A DNA stretch of 64,000 nt from Agromyces laixinhei. Lineage in GTDB: Bacteria > Actinomycetota > Actinomycetes > Actinomycetales > Microbacteriaceae. The position numbers and the translations under genes are program-made. This document shows, in pieces, positions 23,354 to 33,228 of this stretch; position 1 is the stretch's first letter, and each line of letters begins with the position of its first letter. The stretch covers positions 2,418,001 through 2,482,000 of the forward strand of contig NZ_CP040872.1 of the NCBI RefSeq assembly GCF_006337065.1, written 5' to 3'. The notes under the pieces were generated by a model. It did not search any database and was not told the DNA's origin. It was given only the letters and a program-made list of their open reading frames with translations.

Positions 23354-24154
23354 TCAGCCGGCGGGCGAGCCCACGAGCTTCACGGTCAGCGAATCCACCG
23401 AGGTCGCGATGAGATCGTCGGCGGCCCAGCGCCGCGCGAGACGCGCAGTGATCGCGTCGAGCTGCTCACGGCTGAGACCGCCGACGAGTTCGAGCCGCAC
23501 GACGAGCTCGGGCCCGGTCAGGCGTGCCGTCGGATCACCCGCATGCAGGGTCACGTCGAGCACGGCGAGCTCCCGCTCGATCGAGATTCGGAAGGCCGCG
23601 CCGACGGCGGGCGACTCGAACGGCGGCTGCCAGTCGAGCGCCTGCGCGACCGACCACACCGCGGGGCGGCGCAGCACGAATTCGGTCGGCGAAGCGGGGT
23701 CGAGCACGATGAGGTCGGTACCGTCGTCGGCGGCTGCCAGCGCCACTCGAACGCCGTCGGCCGGAACGGGCCTCGCAACGGGGTTCCAGCGCGACATCGC
23801 TTCGACCGAGGCGAACACCGGCAGCACCGTGCGCCCGTCGGGCCCCTGCACCGTGACGATCGAGAGCTCCTGGCTCTTGTCGATCGCGAGCCCGTGGGCC
23901 CCGACCGCGGTTGAGCCGTCGGGCTCGCCCTCGTCTGCCGAGGGGTCGCCGTGTTCGGCGAGCAGCGGGATCAGGAGCCGGGAACGCGCGAACTCCGCCA
24001 CCACGGGCGCCTGACCTGCTTCGCCGGATCGGAAGGCATCGAGCGCGGCGACGAGCGCCTCGGGCGCGCGGCCGTCGTCGGCCGCGTGCGTGTTCGGCTG
24101 GAACGACCGCCCGGCCCACGGCACGCCCGCCGAGTCGGCCGCATCACCGGTCAC
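23354..24154 (-). CDS. SseB family protein
   Basis: 266-residue protein with the SseB N-terminal fold (LLIPLLAEHG, LPVFASVEAMSRWNP, DLIVLDP). Its role in Actinobacteria is unknown; it often ends the hisH-priA gene group. A GTG start (VTGDAADSAG) lies 9 bases after the priA stop, so it is probably co-transcribed with the his genes. No signal peptide or membrane segment is seen. Confidence 0.82.
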   Translation of the reverse strand: MTGDAADSAGVPWAGRSFQPNTHAADDGRAPEALVAALDAFRSGEAGQAPVVAEFARSRLLIPLLAEHGDPSADEGEPDGSTAVGAHGLAIDKSQELSIVTVQGPDGRTVLPVFASVEAMSRWNPVARPVPADGVRVALAAADDGTDLIVLDPASPTEFVLRRPAVWSVAQALDWQPPFESPAVGAAFRISIERELAVLDVTLHAGDPTARLTGPELVVRLELVGGLSREQLDAITARLARRWAADDLIATSVDSLTVKLVGSPAG

Positions 24155-24163
24155 GCGACACCG

Positions 24164-24910
24164 TCACTGGGAAGCGACATCCAATGCCTCGACCAGTGTG
24201 AACGCGCCCGCGTACAGCGCCTTGCCCACGATCGCGCCCTCGAGGCCGAGCGGAACGAGTTCGCGCAGCGCCACGATGTCATCGAGGCTCGAGATGCCAC
24301 CCGACGCCACGACCGGGCGATGGGTCCGCTCCATCACCTGGCGGAGCAGGTCGAGGTTCGGGCCCTGCAGCGTGCCGTCTTTGGTGACGTCGGTCACGAC
24401 GTAGCGCGCCGCGCCGGCCTCTTCGAGGCGATCCATGACCTGCCAGAGGTCGCCGCCGTCTTTGGTCCAGCCGCGTGCGGCGAGCGTCGTGCCGCGCACG
24501 TCGAGGCCCACGGCGATCGCCTCGCCGTACTGGGCGATGACGGAGGCGGCCCATTCGGGGTTCTCGAGCGCCGCGGTGCCGAGGTTGATGCGCTTGGCGC
24601 CGATCTCGAGTGCATGTTCGAGCGACTCGTCGTCGCGAATGCCCCCCGACAACTCGACATTGACCCCGCGCACCTGCCGGATGGTTCGCTTCAGCACGCC
24701 CGCGTTCGAGCCGCGGCCGAACGCCGCGTCGAGGTCGACGAGGTGGATCCACTCGGCACCCTGATCGGCCCAGTCGGCCGCGGCGTCGACGGGGTCGCCG
24801 TAGCTCGTCTCGGTGCCGGCCTCACCCTTGGTCAGGCGCACCGCCTTGCCGCCGGCGACATCGACCGCAGGGAGCAGCACGAGGCGGGCGGTTCTGTTGA
24901 ATTCACTCAT
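24164..24910 (-). CDS. priA: Phosphoribosyl isomerase PriA (HisA/TrpF)
   Basis: TIM-barrel isomerase that in Actinobacteria serves both histidine (ProFAR) and tryptophan (PRA) synthesis. 248 residues. The N-terminal catalytic Asp is in [15 protein letters not shown] and the second catalytic Asp in [15 protein letters not shown]; the phosphate sites GGIRDD and SGGISSLDD are present. I prefer PriA to plain HisA because actinobacteria usually lack trpF, but its absence cannot be tested in this window. It follows hisH after 100 bases. Confidence 0.92.
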   Translation of the reverse strand: MSEFNRTARLVLLPAVDVAGGKAVRLTKGEAGTETSYGDPVDAAADWADQGAEWIHLVDLDAAFGRGSNAGVLKRTIRQVRGVNVELSGGIRDDESLEHALEIGAKRINLGTAALENPEWAASVIAQYGEAIAVGLDVRGTTLAARGWTKDGGDLWQVMDRLEEAGAARYVVTDVTKDGTLQGPNLDLLRQVMERTHRPVVASGGISSLDDIVALRELVPLGLEGAIVGKALYAGAFTLVEALDVASQ

Positions 24911-25010
24911 TCACTGTCCTAGTCATCGCGGTCGCTTCTTGCGAGTCGGCACAGTCACAGCATCCTAGTCCGCCCGGGTCGAAGCGGTCTGCACGTGACG
25001 TCGAAACGGC

Positions 25011-25649
25011 TCAGCCGAGGGTTCCGATCCAGTTCGCGAGCAGGCGGATGCCCGCCTCGGCCGACTTCTCGGGGTGGAACTGCGTCGCCGTCAGCGGTCC
25101 GTTCTCGACCGCGGCGAGGAATCTGCCGCCGTGCTCGGCCCAGGTCAGAGCCGGTTCGGGAAACGGCGGTTCGACGTCGAGCAGCCACTCCTGTGCTGCG
25201 AACGAGTGCACGAAGTAGAAGCGCTCGTCTTCGATGCCGGCGAAGAGCTCCGAGCCATCGCCCGCCTCGACCGTGTTCCAGCCCATGTGCGGCAGCACCG
25301 GCGCCGGGAGCTCGGTGACCACGCCGGGCCATTCGCCGATGCCCTCGGTATCGACGCCGCGCTCGACGCCGTGCTCGAACAGCACCTGCATGCCGACACA
25401 GATGCCGAGCACCGCGCGCCCGCCCGCGAGTCGGCGGTCGATGATCTCTTCGCCGCGCACCGCGCGCAGCTGATCCATGACGGCCTTGAACGCCCCGACA
25501 CCCGGCACGAGCAGTCCGTCGGCCTCCAGTGCCGCCGTTCGGTCGGCGGTCACCGTGACTTCAGCACCGGCGAGTTCGAGTGCCTTCGCGGCCGAGTGCA
25601 CGTTGCCCGAGCCGTAGTCGAGCACGACGACACGACGGCTGCGGGTCAC
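25011..25649 (-). CDS. hisH: Imidazole glycerol phosphate synthase, glutaminase subunit
   Basis: Class I glutamine amidotransferase that feeds ammonia to HisF. 212 residues with the nucleophile Cys84 in LGICVGMQ and the His/Glu pair in TQFHPEKS near the C-terminus; the oxyanion segment PGVGAF is present. GTG start overlapping the hisB stop (GTGA). hisF is not in the window. Confidence 0.95.
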   Translation of the reverse strand: MTRSRRVVVLDYGSGNVHSAAKALELAGAEVTVTADRTAALEADGLLVPGVGAFKAVMDQLRAVRGEEIIDRRLAGGRAVLGICVGMQVLFEHGVERGVDTEGIGEWPGVVTELPAPVLPHMGWNTVEAGDGSELFAGIEDERFYFVHSFAAQEWLLDVEPPFPEPALTWAEHGGRFLAAVENGPLTATQFHPEKSAEAGIRLLANWIGTLG

Positions 25650-26260
25650 AGGGCGCCCTTGGTCGACGGCACGCCCGACACCAGCGGGTCGAACGCCTTG
25701 GCCTGGCGGAACGCGCGCGCGAACGCCTTGAACTCCGCCTCGGCGATGTGGTGCGGGTCGCGACCGCCGAGCACGGTGATGTGCACGGTGAGGGCCGCGT
25801 TGAAGGCGATCGCCTCGAAGACGTGTCGCACCATCGAACCGGTGAAGTGCCCGCCGATGAGGTGGAACTCGAAACCGGCCGGCTCCCCCGTGTGCACGAG
25901 GAACGGGCGACCCGAGATATCGATGACCGCCTGTGCGAGCGCCTCGTCGAGCGGCACGAGCGCATCGCCGTACCTGGAGATGCCGCGCTTGTCGCCGAGC
26001 GCTTGCCTGATGGCCTGCCCGAGCACGATGCCGACGTCTTCGACGGTGTGGTGCACGTCGATCTGGATGTCACCGCTCGCTCGCACCGTCAGATCCGTCA
26101 GCGAGTGCTTGGCGAACGCCGTGAGCAGGTGATCGTAGAACGGCACGCCGGTCTCGATGTCGCTCGTGCCTGTGCCATCGAGGTCGATCGAGAGGTCGAT
26201 GCTGGATTCGCTCGTCTCACGCTGCACGCGGGCAGTGCGCGATGGGCTGGATGCGGTCAT
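25646..26260 (-). CDS. hisB: Imidazoleglycerol-phosphate dehydratase
   Basis: Manganese enzyme of histidine synthesis, 204 residues, monofunctional (no phosphatase domain). Metal-binding histidine motifs are visible: [23 protein letters not shown] and a second pair in GGHF and [11 protein letters not shown]. Coupled to hisC by ATGA and to hisH by GTGA. Confidence 0.96.
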   Translation of the reverse strand: MTASSPSRTARVQRETSESSIDLSIDLDGTGTSDIETGVPFYDHLLTAFAKHSLTDLTVRASGDIQIDVHHTVEDVGIVLGQAIRQALGDKRGISRYGDALVPLDEALAQAVIDISGRPFLVHTGEPAGFEFHLIGGHFTGSMVRHVFEAIAFNAALTVHITVLGGRDPHHIAEAEFKAFARAFRQAKAFDPLVSGVPSTKGAL

Positions 26261-27348
26261 GGGGCCATTCTATTCGGGGCGGAAACGGCGATCGCCTCGA
26301 GGAAGGCGGTGGTCTCGGCCTCGGTGCCCGCCGTCACTCGAAGGTGCCCGGGGATGCCGATCTCGCGGATCAGGATGCCGCGCTCGAGCAGCTGCTCGAA
26401 GACGCCGCGCGGGTCGGCGACCCCGCCGAACAGCACGAAGTTCGACCCACTGCGGTAGGGGCGGAACCCGAGTCTCGCGAGCTCGTCGCTGATGCGCTCG
26501 CGCTGGACGCGGATCTCGTCGACCATCGCGAGCATCTCTGTTGCGTGGGCGAGTGCGCCGAGTGCCGCCGCTTGCGTCAGTGCCGACAGGTGGTACGGGA
26601 GTCGCACGAGCCGGAGCGCATCGATCGCGGCGGGATCGCCGGCGAGGTAGCCCACGCGGGCGCCCGCGAACGCGAAGGCCTTGCTCATGGTGCGGGAGAC
26701 GAGCAGCCGAGGTCGGCCGGCGAGCAGCGTGAGCGCGCTCGGGGTGCCGGGGTCGGCGAACTCGAAGTACGCCTCGTCGACCACGACGATGCCGCGCGCG
26801 GCGTCGGCCACCGCTTCGATCGTCTCGATCGAGACCGGCGTGCCGGTCGGGTTGTTCGGGGCGCAGAGCATCACGATGTCGGGATCGTGCTCATGCACTG
26901 CCGCGACGGCGGTCGCCGTGCTGAGCTCGAAGCCGTCGTCACGCCCGGCGGTGATCCACTCGGTGCCGGTGCCCGAGGCGAGCAGCCCGTACATGGAATA
27001 GGTCGGAGCGAACCCGAGCACGGAGCGACCCGGCCCGCCGTAGGCCTGCAACACCTGCTGCAGCACCTCGTTCGAGCCGTTCGCCGCCCAGATCTGCGCG
27101 GGATCGAGCCCGTGGCCGAGGTAGCCGGCGAGTGCACGGCGCAAGGCCGTGAACTCGCGGTCGGGATACCGATTCAGCGTCAGGATCGCTGCGGCCACCC
27201 TGGCGACGATGTCGTGTGCGACGTCTTCGGGAATCGGATGCGAGTTCTCGTTGACGTTGAGCGCGACCGGCACGGTCTTCTGCGGGGCCCCGTACGGGGA
27301 ACGCCCACGAAGGTCGTCGCGGATGGGGAGGTCGTCGAGACTCGTCAC
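26257..27348 (-). CDS. hisC: Histidinol-phosphate aminotransferase
   Basis: PLP aminotransferase of histidine synthesis, 363 residues. The PLP lysine is in [23 protein letters not shown] and VVDEAYFEF are the usual cofactor-site motifs. I place the start at the GTG at 27348, because TAGGCT ends 6 bases before it and predicts transcription from its first base; the ATG one codon earlier would lie outside such a leaderless mRNA. First gene of hisC-B-H-priA-sseB; hisD, often upstream, is absent here. Confidence 0.92.
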   Translation of the reverse strand: MTSLDDLPIRDDLRGRSPYGAPQKTVPVALNVNENSHPIPEDVAHDIVARVAAAILTLNRYPDREFTALRRALAGYLGHGLDPAQIWAANGSNEVLQQVLQAYGGPGRSVLGFAPTYSMYGLLASGTGTEWITAGRDDGFELSTATAVAAVHEHDPDIVMLCAPNNPTGTPVSIETIEAVADAARGIVVVDEAYFEFADPGTPSALTLLAGRPRLLVSRTMSKAFAFAGARVGYLAGDPAAIDALRLVRLPYHLSALTQAAALGALAHATEMLAMVDEIRVQRERISDELARLGFRPYRSGSNFVLFGGVADPRGVFEQLLERGILIREIGIPGHLRVTAGTEAETTAFLEAIAVSAPNRMAP

Positions 27349-27354
27349 CATGCA

Positions 27355-27360
27355 AGCCTA
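27355..27360 (-). promoter_or_regulatory. -10 hexamer of hisC
   Basis: TAGGCT ends 6 bases before the hisC GTG, a leaderless-type layout. Confidence 0.5.
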
Positions 27361-27390
27361 CGAGGCTCGCCAGCGTGTGTCAGACGGCTC

Positions 27391-27780
27391 TCACGGTGCG
27401 ATCGGCAGCGCGAGCCGCTGCCCGGGCTCGACCATCGCCCCATCGAGACCGTTGAGACGGATGATCTCATCGATGACCTCGCGCACGTCGGCGTTGGGAT
27501 CGACCGTTTCAGCGATGCCCCAGAGCGAATCGCCGTGCCCGACGGTCACGTACTCGAAGGAAACGGCAGCGCCCGCACCGTCGATATCGGCGGCGGCACC
27601 CCCGGAGCCGAGCACGATGACGAACGCCCAGATCACGATCGGGAGCGCGGCCAGCGAAGTGAAGACGATGCGGCCGCGCCGCGTCAGTCGGAGTCGGGTA
27701 CGCGAAGACTCATCTCGCACCCGGTCGCGCGGGAGCACCCGTGCGGCTTGAAAGCCCGTCGTTGCGATCACTGCGCTCAT
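27391..27780 (-). CDS. LysM domain membrane protein, SOS-controlled
   Basis: 129-residue protein with a cytoplasmic basic N-terminus, one transmembrane helix (about 38-58) and an extracytoplasmic LysM peptidoglycan-binding domain (about 76-128, with VTVGHGDSLWGIAE and EPGQRLALP). It is divergent from lexA and its promoter overlaps a LexA box. The same arrangement holds for M. tuberculosis Rv2719c (ChiZ) and C. glutamicum DivS, SOS-induced division inhibitors. A role in halting division after DNA damage is inferred from context. Start at the ATG at 27780. Confidence 0.88.
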   Translation of the reverse strand: MSAVIATTGFQAARVLPRDRVRDESSRTRLRLTRRGRIVFTSLAALPIVIWAFVIVLGSGGAAADIDGAGAAVSFEYVTVGHGDSLWGIAETVDPNADVREVIDEIIRLNGLDGAMVEPGQRLALPIAP

Positions 27781-27844
27781 GTCACACCTCCTGTGGGAGT
27801 CGCACCCGACCCTCGGCCGGGAGGGCCGGGTGCGAATCTCTGTT

Positions 27845-27860
27845 CCGAACATATCTTCGA
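27845..27860 (-). promoter_or_regulatory. LexA box at the LysM-gene promoter
   Basis: CCGAACATATCTTCGA matches the actinobacterial SOS box TCGAAC-N4-GTTCGA at 10 of 12 positions and overlaps the -10 of the LysM gene. Confidence 0.75.
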
Positions 27861-27876
27861 TTGCTGACGACCGCAA
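27848..27876 (-). promoter_or_regulatory. Promoter of the LysM gene
   Basis: TTGCGG (27871-27876) and TATGTT (27848-27853) on the minus strand, spaced 17 bases; the -10 lies inside the LexA box. Confidence 0.65.
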
Positions 27877-27921
27877 GGCCGAAACCCGGAAACTTCGAGC
27901 AGTCTCGAATCTCCGACACAC

Positions 27922-27937
27922 TCGAACAAGTGTTTGC
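27922..27937 (+). promoter_or_regulatory. LexA box at the lexA promoter
   Basis: TCGAACAAGTGTTTGC has a perfect left half and a 4/6 right half of the SOS box, and overlaps the lexA -35. It fits autoregulation of lexA. Confidence 0.7.
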
Positions 27938-27962
27938 CGCACGCACGTGAGACGGATACAGT
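27934..27962 (+). promoter_or_regulatory. lexA promoter
   Basis: TTGCCG (27934-27939) and TACAGT (27957-27962) spaced 17 bases, about 75 bases before the lexA start. Confidence 0.55.
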
Positions 27963-28037
27963 TTCGAATGTCTGGAAGACAGTCGACCAGACACCACCGA
28001 CATCCCGGCCGTTCGGCCGCAACGAGGGGCGGAGACG

Positions 28038-28727
28038 TTGAGCACCGACATCGACGACACGCAGGCTGCGGGCAGACCTCGCCGCCGCAAGAGTCTGAGC
28101 GCGAAGCAGATCGCGATCCTCGAGACGATCCAGCGCTCGGTCTCGAGCCGCGGCTACCCGCCGAGCATGCGCGAGATCGGCGATGCGGTCGGCCTCTCCT
28201 CGCTCTCGAGCGTGACGCACCAGCTCAACCAGCTCGAACTCGCCGGGTACCTCAGGCGCGACCCCAACCGTCCGCGCGCACTCGAAGTGCTCATCGAGCT
28301 GCCTGGCGTCACCGATCGCACCGCCACTGCGGCAGAGCACACTCCCGTCGGGGATGCGGCGATGGTGCCGCTCGTCGGGCGCATCGCCGCCGGTGTTCCG
28401 ATCACCGCCGACCAGCAGATCGACGAGGTCTTCCCCCTCCCCCGCCAGCTGGTCGGCAAGGGCGAGCTGTTCATGCTGAAGGTCGTCGGCGAGTCCATGA
28501 TCGATGCCGCCATCTGCGACGGCGACTGGGTCGTCGTGCGGTCACAGCGCACCGCCGAGAACGGCGAGATCGTGGCGGCGATGCTCGACGGCGAGGCGAC
28601 CGTCAAGGTGTTCCGCCAGCGCGACGGTCACACCTGGCTGCTCCCCCGCAACAGTGCGTTCGAACCGATCGTCGGCGATCACGCCGAGGTGCTCGGCAAG
28701 GTCGTCGCGGTGCTTCGCGCGGTCTGA
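28038..28727 (+). CDS. lexA: SOS repressor LexA
   Basis: Repressor-protease of the SOS regulon. 229 residues: winged helix-turn-helix (about 20-80, [21 protein letters not shown]), cleavage site Ala118-Gly119 (GRIAAGVP), and catalytic dyad Ser153 (GESMIDAAI) and Lys190 (ATVKVF). The start is a TTG at 28038 preceded by GGGGCGGAG. Two LexA boxes lie in the divergent gap to the LysM gene. Confidence 0.96.
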   Translation: MSTDIDDTQAAGRPRRRKSLSAKQIAILETIQRSVSSRGYPPSMREIGDAVGLSSLSSVTHQLNQLELAGYLRRDPNRPRALEVLIELPGVTDRTATAAEHTPVGDAAMVPLVGRIAAGVPITADQQIDEVFPLPRQLVGKGELFMLKVVGESMIDAAICDGDWVVVRSQRTAENGEIVAAMLDGEATVKVFRQRDGHTWLLPRNSAFEPIVGDHAEVLGKVVAVLRAV

Positions 28728-28778
28728 GACCGCCTTCGCAGGCTGCAGTGCCGGCGGGGAATGAACGGAAGCCGTCCG

Positions 28779-29576
28779 CTACGCGGAAGAACTCCCGACG
28801 GCCGGGCGAACGACTGCCGAACGCGTGACGACTGGAACCGGGCCGGGATCGGTCGGCGCGAGTTCGCGCAGCCATCCGAGCACGGCGTCCATGAAGCCGG
28901 CGTGATCGTCTCGGAACACGGTGTGCCCGGTGCCGCGCACGGTCTCGACCGTCATGCCCTGACGCCGCAGCTGCCCGGCGACCTTCGTCGTGATGAGCAG
29001 GCTCTTCTCGGCGAGCACGACGAGCGTGGGTGCCACGAGCCGGGCCGGCGGCACGAGCGGACGGGTGTCGGTGAAGCCGAGGATCGTGCGCTTGTCCCAG
29101 TCGCGCAGCGTCGCAAGTTCGATGTCGACGTCGACCGCGCTCCATTTCGGGTTCATCCGCACGAGCGCCGAGCGACGGGGCCGCGGCGCCACGGCGAAGA
29201 AGGCCTTGAACGCCCAGCCTTTGACGCCCTTCGGGAATGAGAAGGCCGGGTCGATGTAGATCGCCGCGCGCGGGGCGAGTCGATCGGCGACGAGACTCGC
29301 GACGAGTCCGCCGAGCGAGTGGCCCATGACGACCTCGGGAGGCCCGTCGAGCAGCGGCTCGAGGGTTTCGACGACATCGCTCGCCCAAGCGGCCGGAGAG
29401 TACCTCGCGGCGCGGGGGCTGCGGCCGTGGCCGGCCAGATCGACCGCGAGCACCCGGAATCCCTGCGCCTCGAGTTCGCCGGTGACGCGATGCCAGGCGC
29501 GCGAATCCGACATGATGCCGTGGATGAGGATCGCGGTGCGCCCGCCCCCGCCGGATTCGTGGACCGCGAGTTGCAT
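28779..29576 (-). CDS. Alpha/beta hydrolase
   Basis: 265-residue alpha/beta-hydrolase fold enzyme of unknown substrate. The oxyanion segment LIHGIMSDS, nucleophile elbow GHSLGG, an acidic residue after LVVLAEKS and a late catalytic His (GTGHTVFRDD) are visible. I start at the ATG at 29576 (MQLAVHESGGG); in-frame upstream codons add a doubtful stretch. It is convergent with lexA and lies after metE. It could be an esterase or lactonase. Confidence 0.8.
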   Translation of the reverse strand: MQLAVHESGGGGRTAILIHGIMSDSRAWHRVTGELEAQGFRVLAVDLAGHGRSPRAARYSPAAWASDVVETLEPLLDGPPEVVMGHSLGGLVASLVADRLAPRAAIYIDPAFSFPKGVKGWAFKAFFAVAPRPRRSALVRMNPKWSAVDVDIELATLRDWDKRTILGFTDTRPLVPPARLVAPTLVVLAEKSLLITTKVAGQLRRQGMTVETVRGTGHTVFRDDHAGFMDAVLGWLRELAPTDPGPVPVVTRSAVVRPAVGSSSA

Positions 29577-29661
29577 GGCTCGACGGTACGCGACGCCCCT
29601 GAGCATCACCCCGGCACGAGCCGAGCGGATGCCGCGAGCCGCGACATCCGCCCGGTCCCTG

Positions 29662-32013
29662 CTATCCGGCGAGCACCGGGGCGGAGCGCTCTGCCCGAAC
29701 CGCCACGGTCGCCTCGACGATGTGCCGCAGCGACTCGACGGTCTCGTCGTACCCGCGCGTCTTCAGGCCGCAGTCGGGGTTGACCCACAGCCGCGTCGCG
29801 GGGATCGCCCCTGCGGCGCGCTCGAGCAGCGCCTGTACCTCGGCGACACCGGGAACCCGCGGCGAGTGGATGTCGTACACACCCGGGCCGATGCCGTGGT
29901 CGAAGCCGCTCGTCTCGAGGTCGTCGACGACCTCCATGCGGCTGCGGGCCGCCTCGATCGAGGTGACGTCGGCGTCGAGGTTCCTGATCGCGTCGATCAC
30001 CACACCGAACTCGGAGTAGCAGAGGTGCGTGTGCACCTGCGTGCCGGGCACCGCGCCGCCAGTCGCGAGGCGGAACGAACCGACCGACCAGTCGAGGTAG
30101 GCCGGCTGATCGGCCAGCTTCAACGGCAGCAGCTCGCGCAGAGCGGGTTCGTCGACCTGGATGATGCGGATGCCCGCCGCCTCGAGGTCGGTGATCTCGT
30201 CACGAAGGGCGAGTGCCACCTGTCGGGCGGTGTCGCCGAGCGGCTGGTCGTCACGCACGAACGACCAGGCGAGGATCGTGACCGGACCGGTGAGCATGCC
30301 CTTCATGTGCTGCTCGGTGAGCGACTGCGCGTAGCTCGACCACTCGACGGTCATCGGCGCCGGCCGTGAGACATCCCCCCAGAGGATCGACGGCCGCGTG
30401 CAGCGCGAACCGTAGGACTGCACCCAGCCGTGCTTCGTCACCGCGAATCCGTCGAGCAGTTCGGCGAAGTACTGCACCATGTCGTTGCGCTCGGGCTCGC
30501 CGTGCACGAGCACGTCCAGACCCAGCTCCTCCTGCAGTCGCACGACGCGCTCGATCTCGGCGCGCATGAGCGCCGCATACTCGTCGGCGGGCAGCTCTCC
30601 CTTGACGAGACGGGCGCGCGCGCGACGGATCTCGGCCGTCTGCGGGAACGAGCCGATCGTGGTCGTCGGCAGCTCGGGCAGGCCGAGCGACTCCTGCGCC
30701 GCGACGCGCTCGTCGTAGCTCACCCGGGCGAAGTCCCGCTCGGCGAGACCTGCAAGTCGGTCGCGTACCGAGGGCACGCGCACGCCGGGCGCGGCATCGC
30801 GGTCGGCGAGGGCTGCGGATGCCGCGGCGAGCTCGCCCTCGATCGCGTCGCGCCCCTCGGCCACCCCGCGACCGAGCACGGCCACCTGGCCGACCTTCTG
30901 GTCGGCGAACGCGAGCCACGAGACGAGGCGTGCATCGAGCTCGTCTTCATCGGCGACGTCATGGGGCACGTGCAGCAGCGACGTCGAGGTCGACACCGAC
31001 ACGGCCGGCGAGAGGTGCTGCACGGCTGCGACGCGGTCGAACGCGCCGGCGAGGTCGCCGCGCCAGATGTTGTGGCCGTCGATCACACCGGCGACGAGCG
31101 TCTTCGCGGCGAGCGACTCGGCCGTCGCCGGGTCGAGGCCGCCGGGCAGCGATCCGCGCACGAGGTCGAGTCCGATCGCCTCGACGGGGGTCGCGGCGAG
31201 TGCCGGCAGTGCATCGTCGAGCGAGCCGTAGGGTGCCGCGACGAAGATCGCCGGGCGGGCGTCGAGTGCGCCGAGCGCGTCGTAGGCGATGCCGACCGAC
31301 TCGATCGCGCGGGCCCGGTCGACGTCGATGCTCTCGCTCACGAGGGCGGGTTCGTCGAGCTGGACCCACTCCGCGCCGGCTGCGGCGAGCTGCTCGAGCA
31401 GCGCAGCATAGACCGGGACGAGATCGGCGAGCCGGTCGATCGGCGCGAAGCCGGCCGGAGCGCCCTCGGCCGCCTTGGCGAGGAGCAGGAACGTCACGGG
31501 TCCGACGATCACGGGCCTCGTCGTGAAGCCGGCCGCCTTCGACTCGGCGAACTCAGCGAGGATGCGCTCGGCATGCAACGTGAAGTCGGTGTCGGGTGCG
31601 ATCTCGGGCACGAGGTAGTGGTAGTTCGAGTCGAACCACTTGGTCATCTCGAGCGGGGCGTCGTCGCCGGCGCCGCGGGCGATCGTGAAGGCGGCGGCGA
31701 GGTCGAACCGGCCCGCTTCATCGGCGAGGCCGGCGAAGCGGGCGGGAATGGCTCCGACCGCGAGAGCGGCGTCGAGCACCTGGTCATAGAACGAGAAGCT
31801 CTCGGGGATCGAAGCATCGTCGCGGCCGAGGCCGAGCGCGGCGAGTCGTTCACGCGTTGCGGCACGGAGCTCGGAGGCCGTGCTCTCGAGCTCCTCGGCC
31901 GTGATCGAACCGGCCCAGAACGCCTCGACGGCTCGCTTGAGTTCGCGTCGGCGCCCGATGCGCGGATACCCGAGGATCGTCGCATTCGGGAAGGCGGGTG
32001 CAGGGGTGGTCAT
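29662..32013 (-). CDS. metE: Cobalamin-independent methionine synthase
   Basis: Methylates homocysteine with 5-methyl-THF polyglutamate without B12. 783 residues, full length with the N-terminal barrel (GYPRIGRRRELKRA) and the C-terminal catalytic barrel. Zinc/homocysteine site segments are present: THLCYSEF, IQVDEPALRE and NPDCGLKTR, as well as TIGSFPQT. Its ATG overlaps the metF stop (ATGA), so the methyl donor and its user are made together. I found no convincing cobalamin or SAM riboswitch in front of metF. Confidence 0.97.
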   Translation of the reverse strand: MTTPAPAFPNATILGYPRIGRRRELKRAVEAFWAGSITAEELESTASELRAATRERLAALGLGRDDASIPESFSFYDQVLDAALAVGAIPARFAGLADEAGRFDLAAAFTIARGAGDDAPLEMTKWFDSNYHYLVPEIAPDTDFTLHAERILAEFAESKAAGFTTRPVIVGPVTFLLLAKAAEGAPAGFAPIDRLADLVPVYAALLEQLAAAGAEWVQLDEPALVSESIDVDRARAIESVGIAYDALGALDARPAIFVAAPYGSLDDALPALAATPVEAIGLDLVRGSLPGGLDPATAESLAAKTLVAGVIDGHNIWRGDLAGAFDRVAAVQHLSPAVSVSTSTSLLHVPHDVADEDELDARLVSWLAFADQKVGQVAVLGRGVAEGRDAIEGELAAASAALADRDAAPGVRVPSVRDRLAGLAERDFARVSYDERVAAQESLGLPELPTTTIGSFPQTAEIRRARARLVKGELPADEYAALMRAEIERVVRLQEELGLDVLVHGEPERNDMVQYFAELLDGFAVTKHGWVQSYGSRCTRPSILWGDVSRPAPMTVEWSSYAQSLTEQHMKGMLTGPVTILAWSFVRDDQPLGDTARQVALALRDEITDLEAAGIRIIQVDEPALRELLPLKLADQPAYLDWSVGSFRLATGGAVPGTQVHTHLCYSEFGVVIDAIRNLDADVTSIEAARSRMEVVDDLETSGFDHGIGPGVYDIHSPRVPGVAEVQALLERAAGAIPATRLWVNPDCGLKTRGYDETVESLRHIVEATVAVRAERSAPVLAG

Positions 32014-33020
32014 CGTGCGGTGTTCCTTTCGTCGGCGAGCCGCTCGGCGAGCAGCCCGAGCCGGTCGACGACGTCGAGCACGGCCTCATGGCGGTTGAAG
32101 GTGTAGAGATGCAGGCCGGGCGCCCCGCCCGCGATCACTTCGGCGGCGAGCCGGGTGGAGAAGGCGATGCCGAGTTCGGCCTGCGCCGCGGCATCCGGTT
32201 CGATCTCGAGGTCGATGGCGAGCGCTGCGGGCGGTTCGACGCCCGTCAGCTGCGTCAGCCGCGCGAGACGAGCCGGAGTCGTGACCGGCATGATTCCCGG
32301 AAGGATCGGGATGGTGACCCCGCCCGCGCGAGCGCGCTCGACGAAGCCGAGGTAGTCGTCGGCTCGCCAGAAGAGCTGGGTGATCGCGAGGTTCGCCCCG
32401 GCGATCTCCTTCGCGAGGAGGGTGTCGACGTCGTGCCCGAGGTTCCGCGATCGCGGATGCCCCGTCGGGAACGCTGCGACCGCGACCCGCTCGGGGCGAG
32501 GCCGCGCCCTGATGCGTGAAGCGCCGGGAATGCCGGGGACCCCGATCTGCTCGAAGGGCTCGCGCTCCTCCTGCACCCGGTGGATGAGCTGCACGAGTTC
32601 GGCCGCGCTGCCCAGGTCGCCGATGCCGGAGTCGGGGGCGGAATCCGTCGACAGGCCCGTCGGCGGGTCCGTCGGCGGATCTCCGCGCAGCGCGAGAAAG
32701 CTCGTGATGCCCGCGTCGAGGAACTCGCGGACGAGTTGGTTGGCCTCGGCATGCGAGGAGCCGACACAGGTCAGGTGCGCCATCGGCTCGACGTGCGTGT
32801 GCTCGAGCATGTACCGCAGCACGGTCAGCGATCGGGCGCGCGAGCTTCCACCCGCGCCGAACGTCACCGAGACGAAGGCAGGGTCGACCTCGGCGAGCCG
32901 GTCGATCGTGCGACCGAGCGCGAGCGCCGCCGCATCGGTGCGCGGCGGGAAGAGTTCGAAGGAGATCGGCACGGGGGCCGGACCGTCGGCGCCCGATGCG
33001 TCGGGTGCGGTCGATGCCAT
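32010..33020 (-). CDS. metF: Methylenetetrahydrofolate reductase
   Basis: Supplies 5-methyl-THF to MetE. 336 residues with SFELFPPRT, FVSVTFGAGGSS, LTCVGSSHAEANQL and ITSFLALRGDPP, all typical of the FAD-binding barrel. ATG at 33020 after AGGAG with good spacing. The segment after GASRIRARPRPERVAVAAFP is a little unusual, but the fold motifs resume with QLFWRADDYLGF. Coupled to metE. Confidence 0.95.
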   Translation of the reverse strand: MASTAPDASGADGPAPVPISFELFPPRTDAAALALGRTIDRLAEVDPAFVSVTFGAGGSSRARSLTVLRYMLEHTHVEPMAHLTCVGSSHAEANQLVREFLDAGITSFLALRGDPPTDPPTGLSTDSAPDSGIGDLGSAAELVQLIHRVQEEREPFEQIGVPGIPGASRIRARPRPERVAVAAFPTGHPRSRNLGHDVDTLLAKEIAGANLAITQLFWRADDYLGFVERARAGGVTIPILPGIMPVTTPARLARLTQLTGVEPPAALAIDLEIEPDAAAQAELGIAFSTRLAAEVIAGGAPGLHLYTFNRHEAVLDVVDRLGLLAERLADERNTAR

Positions 33021-33200
33021 GGTGCTCCTGCGTGGCGAGCGGCAACGGGAAGAACACGGCAGGCCGCGTTCCCCCGGCCGGAACGGCGGGTGGTTGTCGC
33101 GGGCGGGTGCCGGGCTCGGCGGTCGCTCCAAGTGGTCGGCTTCGGGCCGGTCACTGATCGATCATGAGCGACGATACGCGCCGGTGCGCGCCGATGCATG

Positions 33201-33215
33201 ACTGTGACGCACAGT
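33201..33215. promoter_or_regulatory. Palindrome upstream of metF
   Basis: ACTGTG-ACG-CACAGT is a perfect inverted repeat in the 208-base hflX-metF gap, about 180 bases before metF and 14 bases after the hflX coding end. It could be an operator or part of an hflX terminator; no known met regulator site is matched. Confidence 0.3.
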
Positions 33216-33228
33216 GACGCCGCGCGGC

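Noticed and set aside
28728..28778. Strong terminator between lexA and the hydrolase gene
   Set aside because: No stable inverted repeat found in the 51-base convergent gap.
33021..33228. Possible SAM or cobalamin riboswitch before metF
   Set aside because: A few short motifs loosely resemble SAM-type elements, but the conserved cores and stems do not line up. A covariance search would decide.
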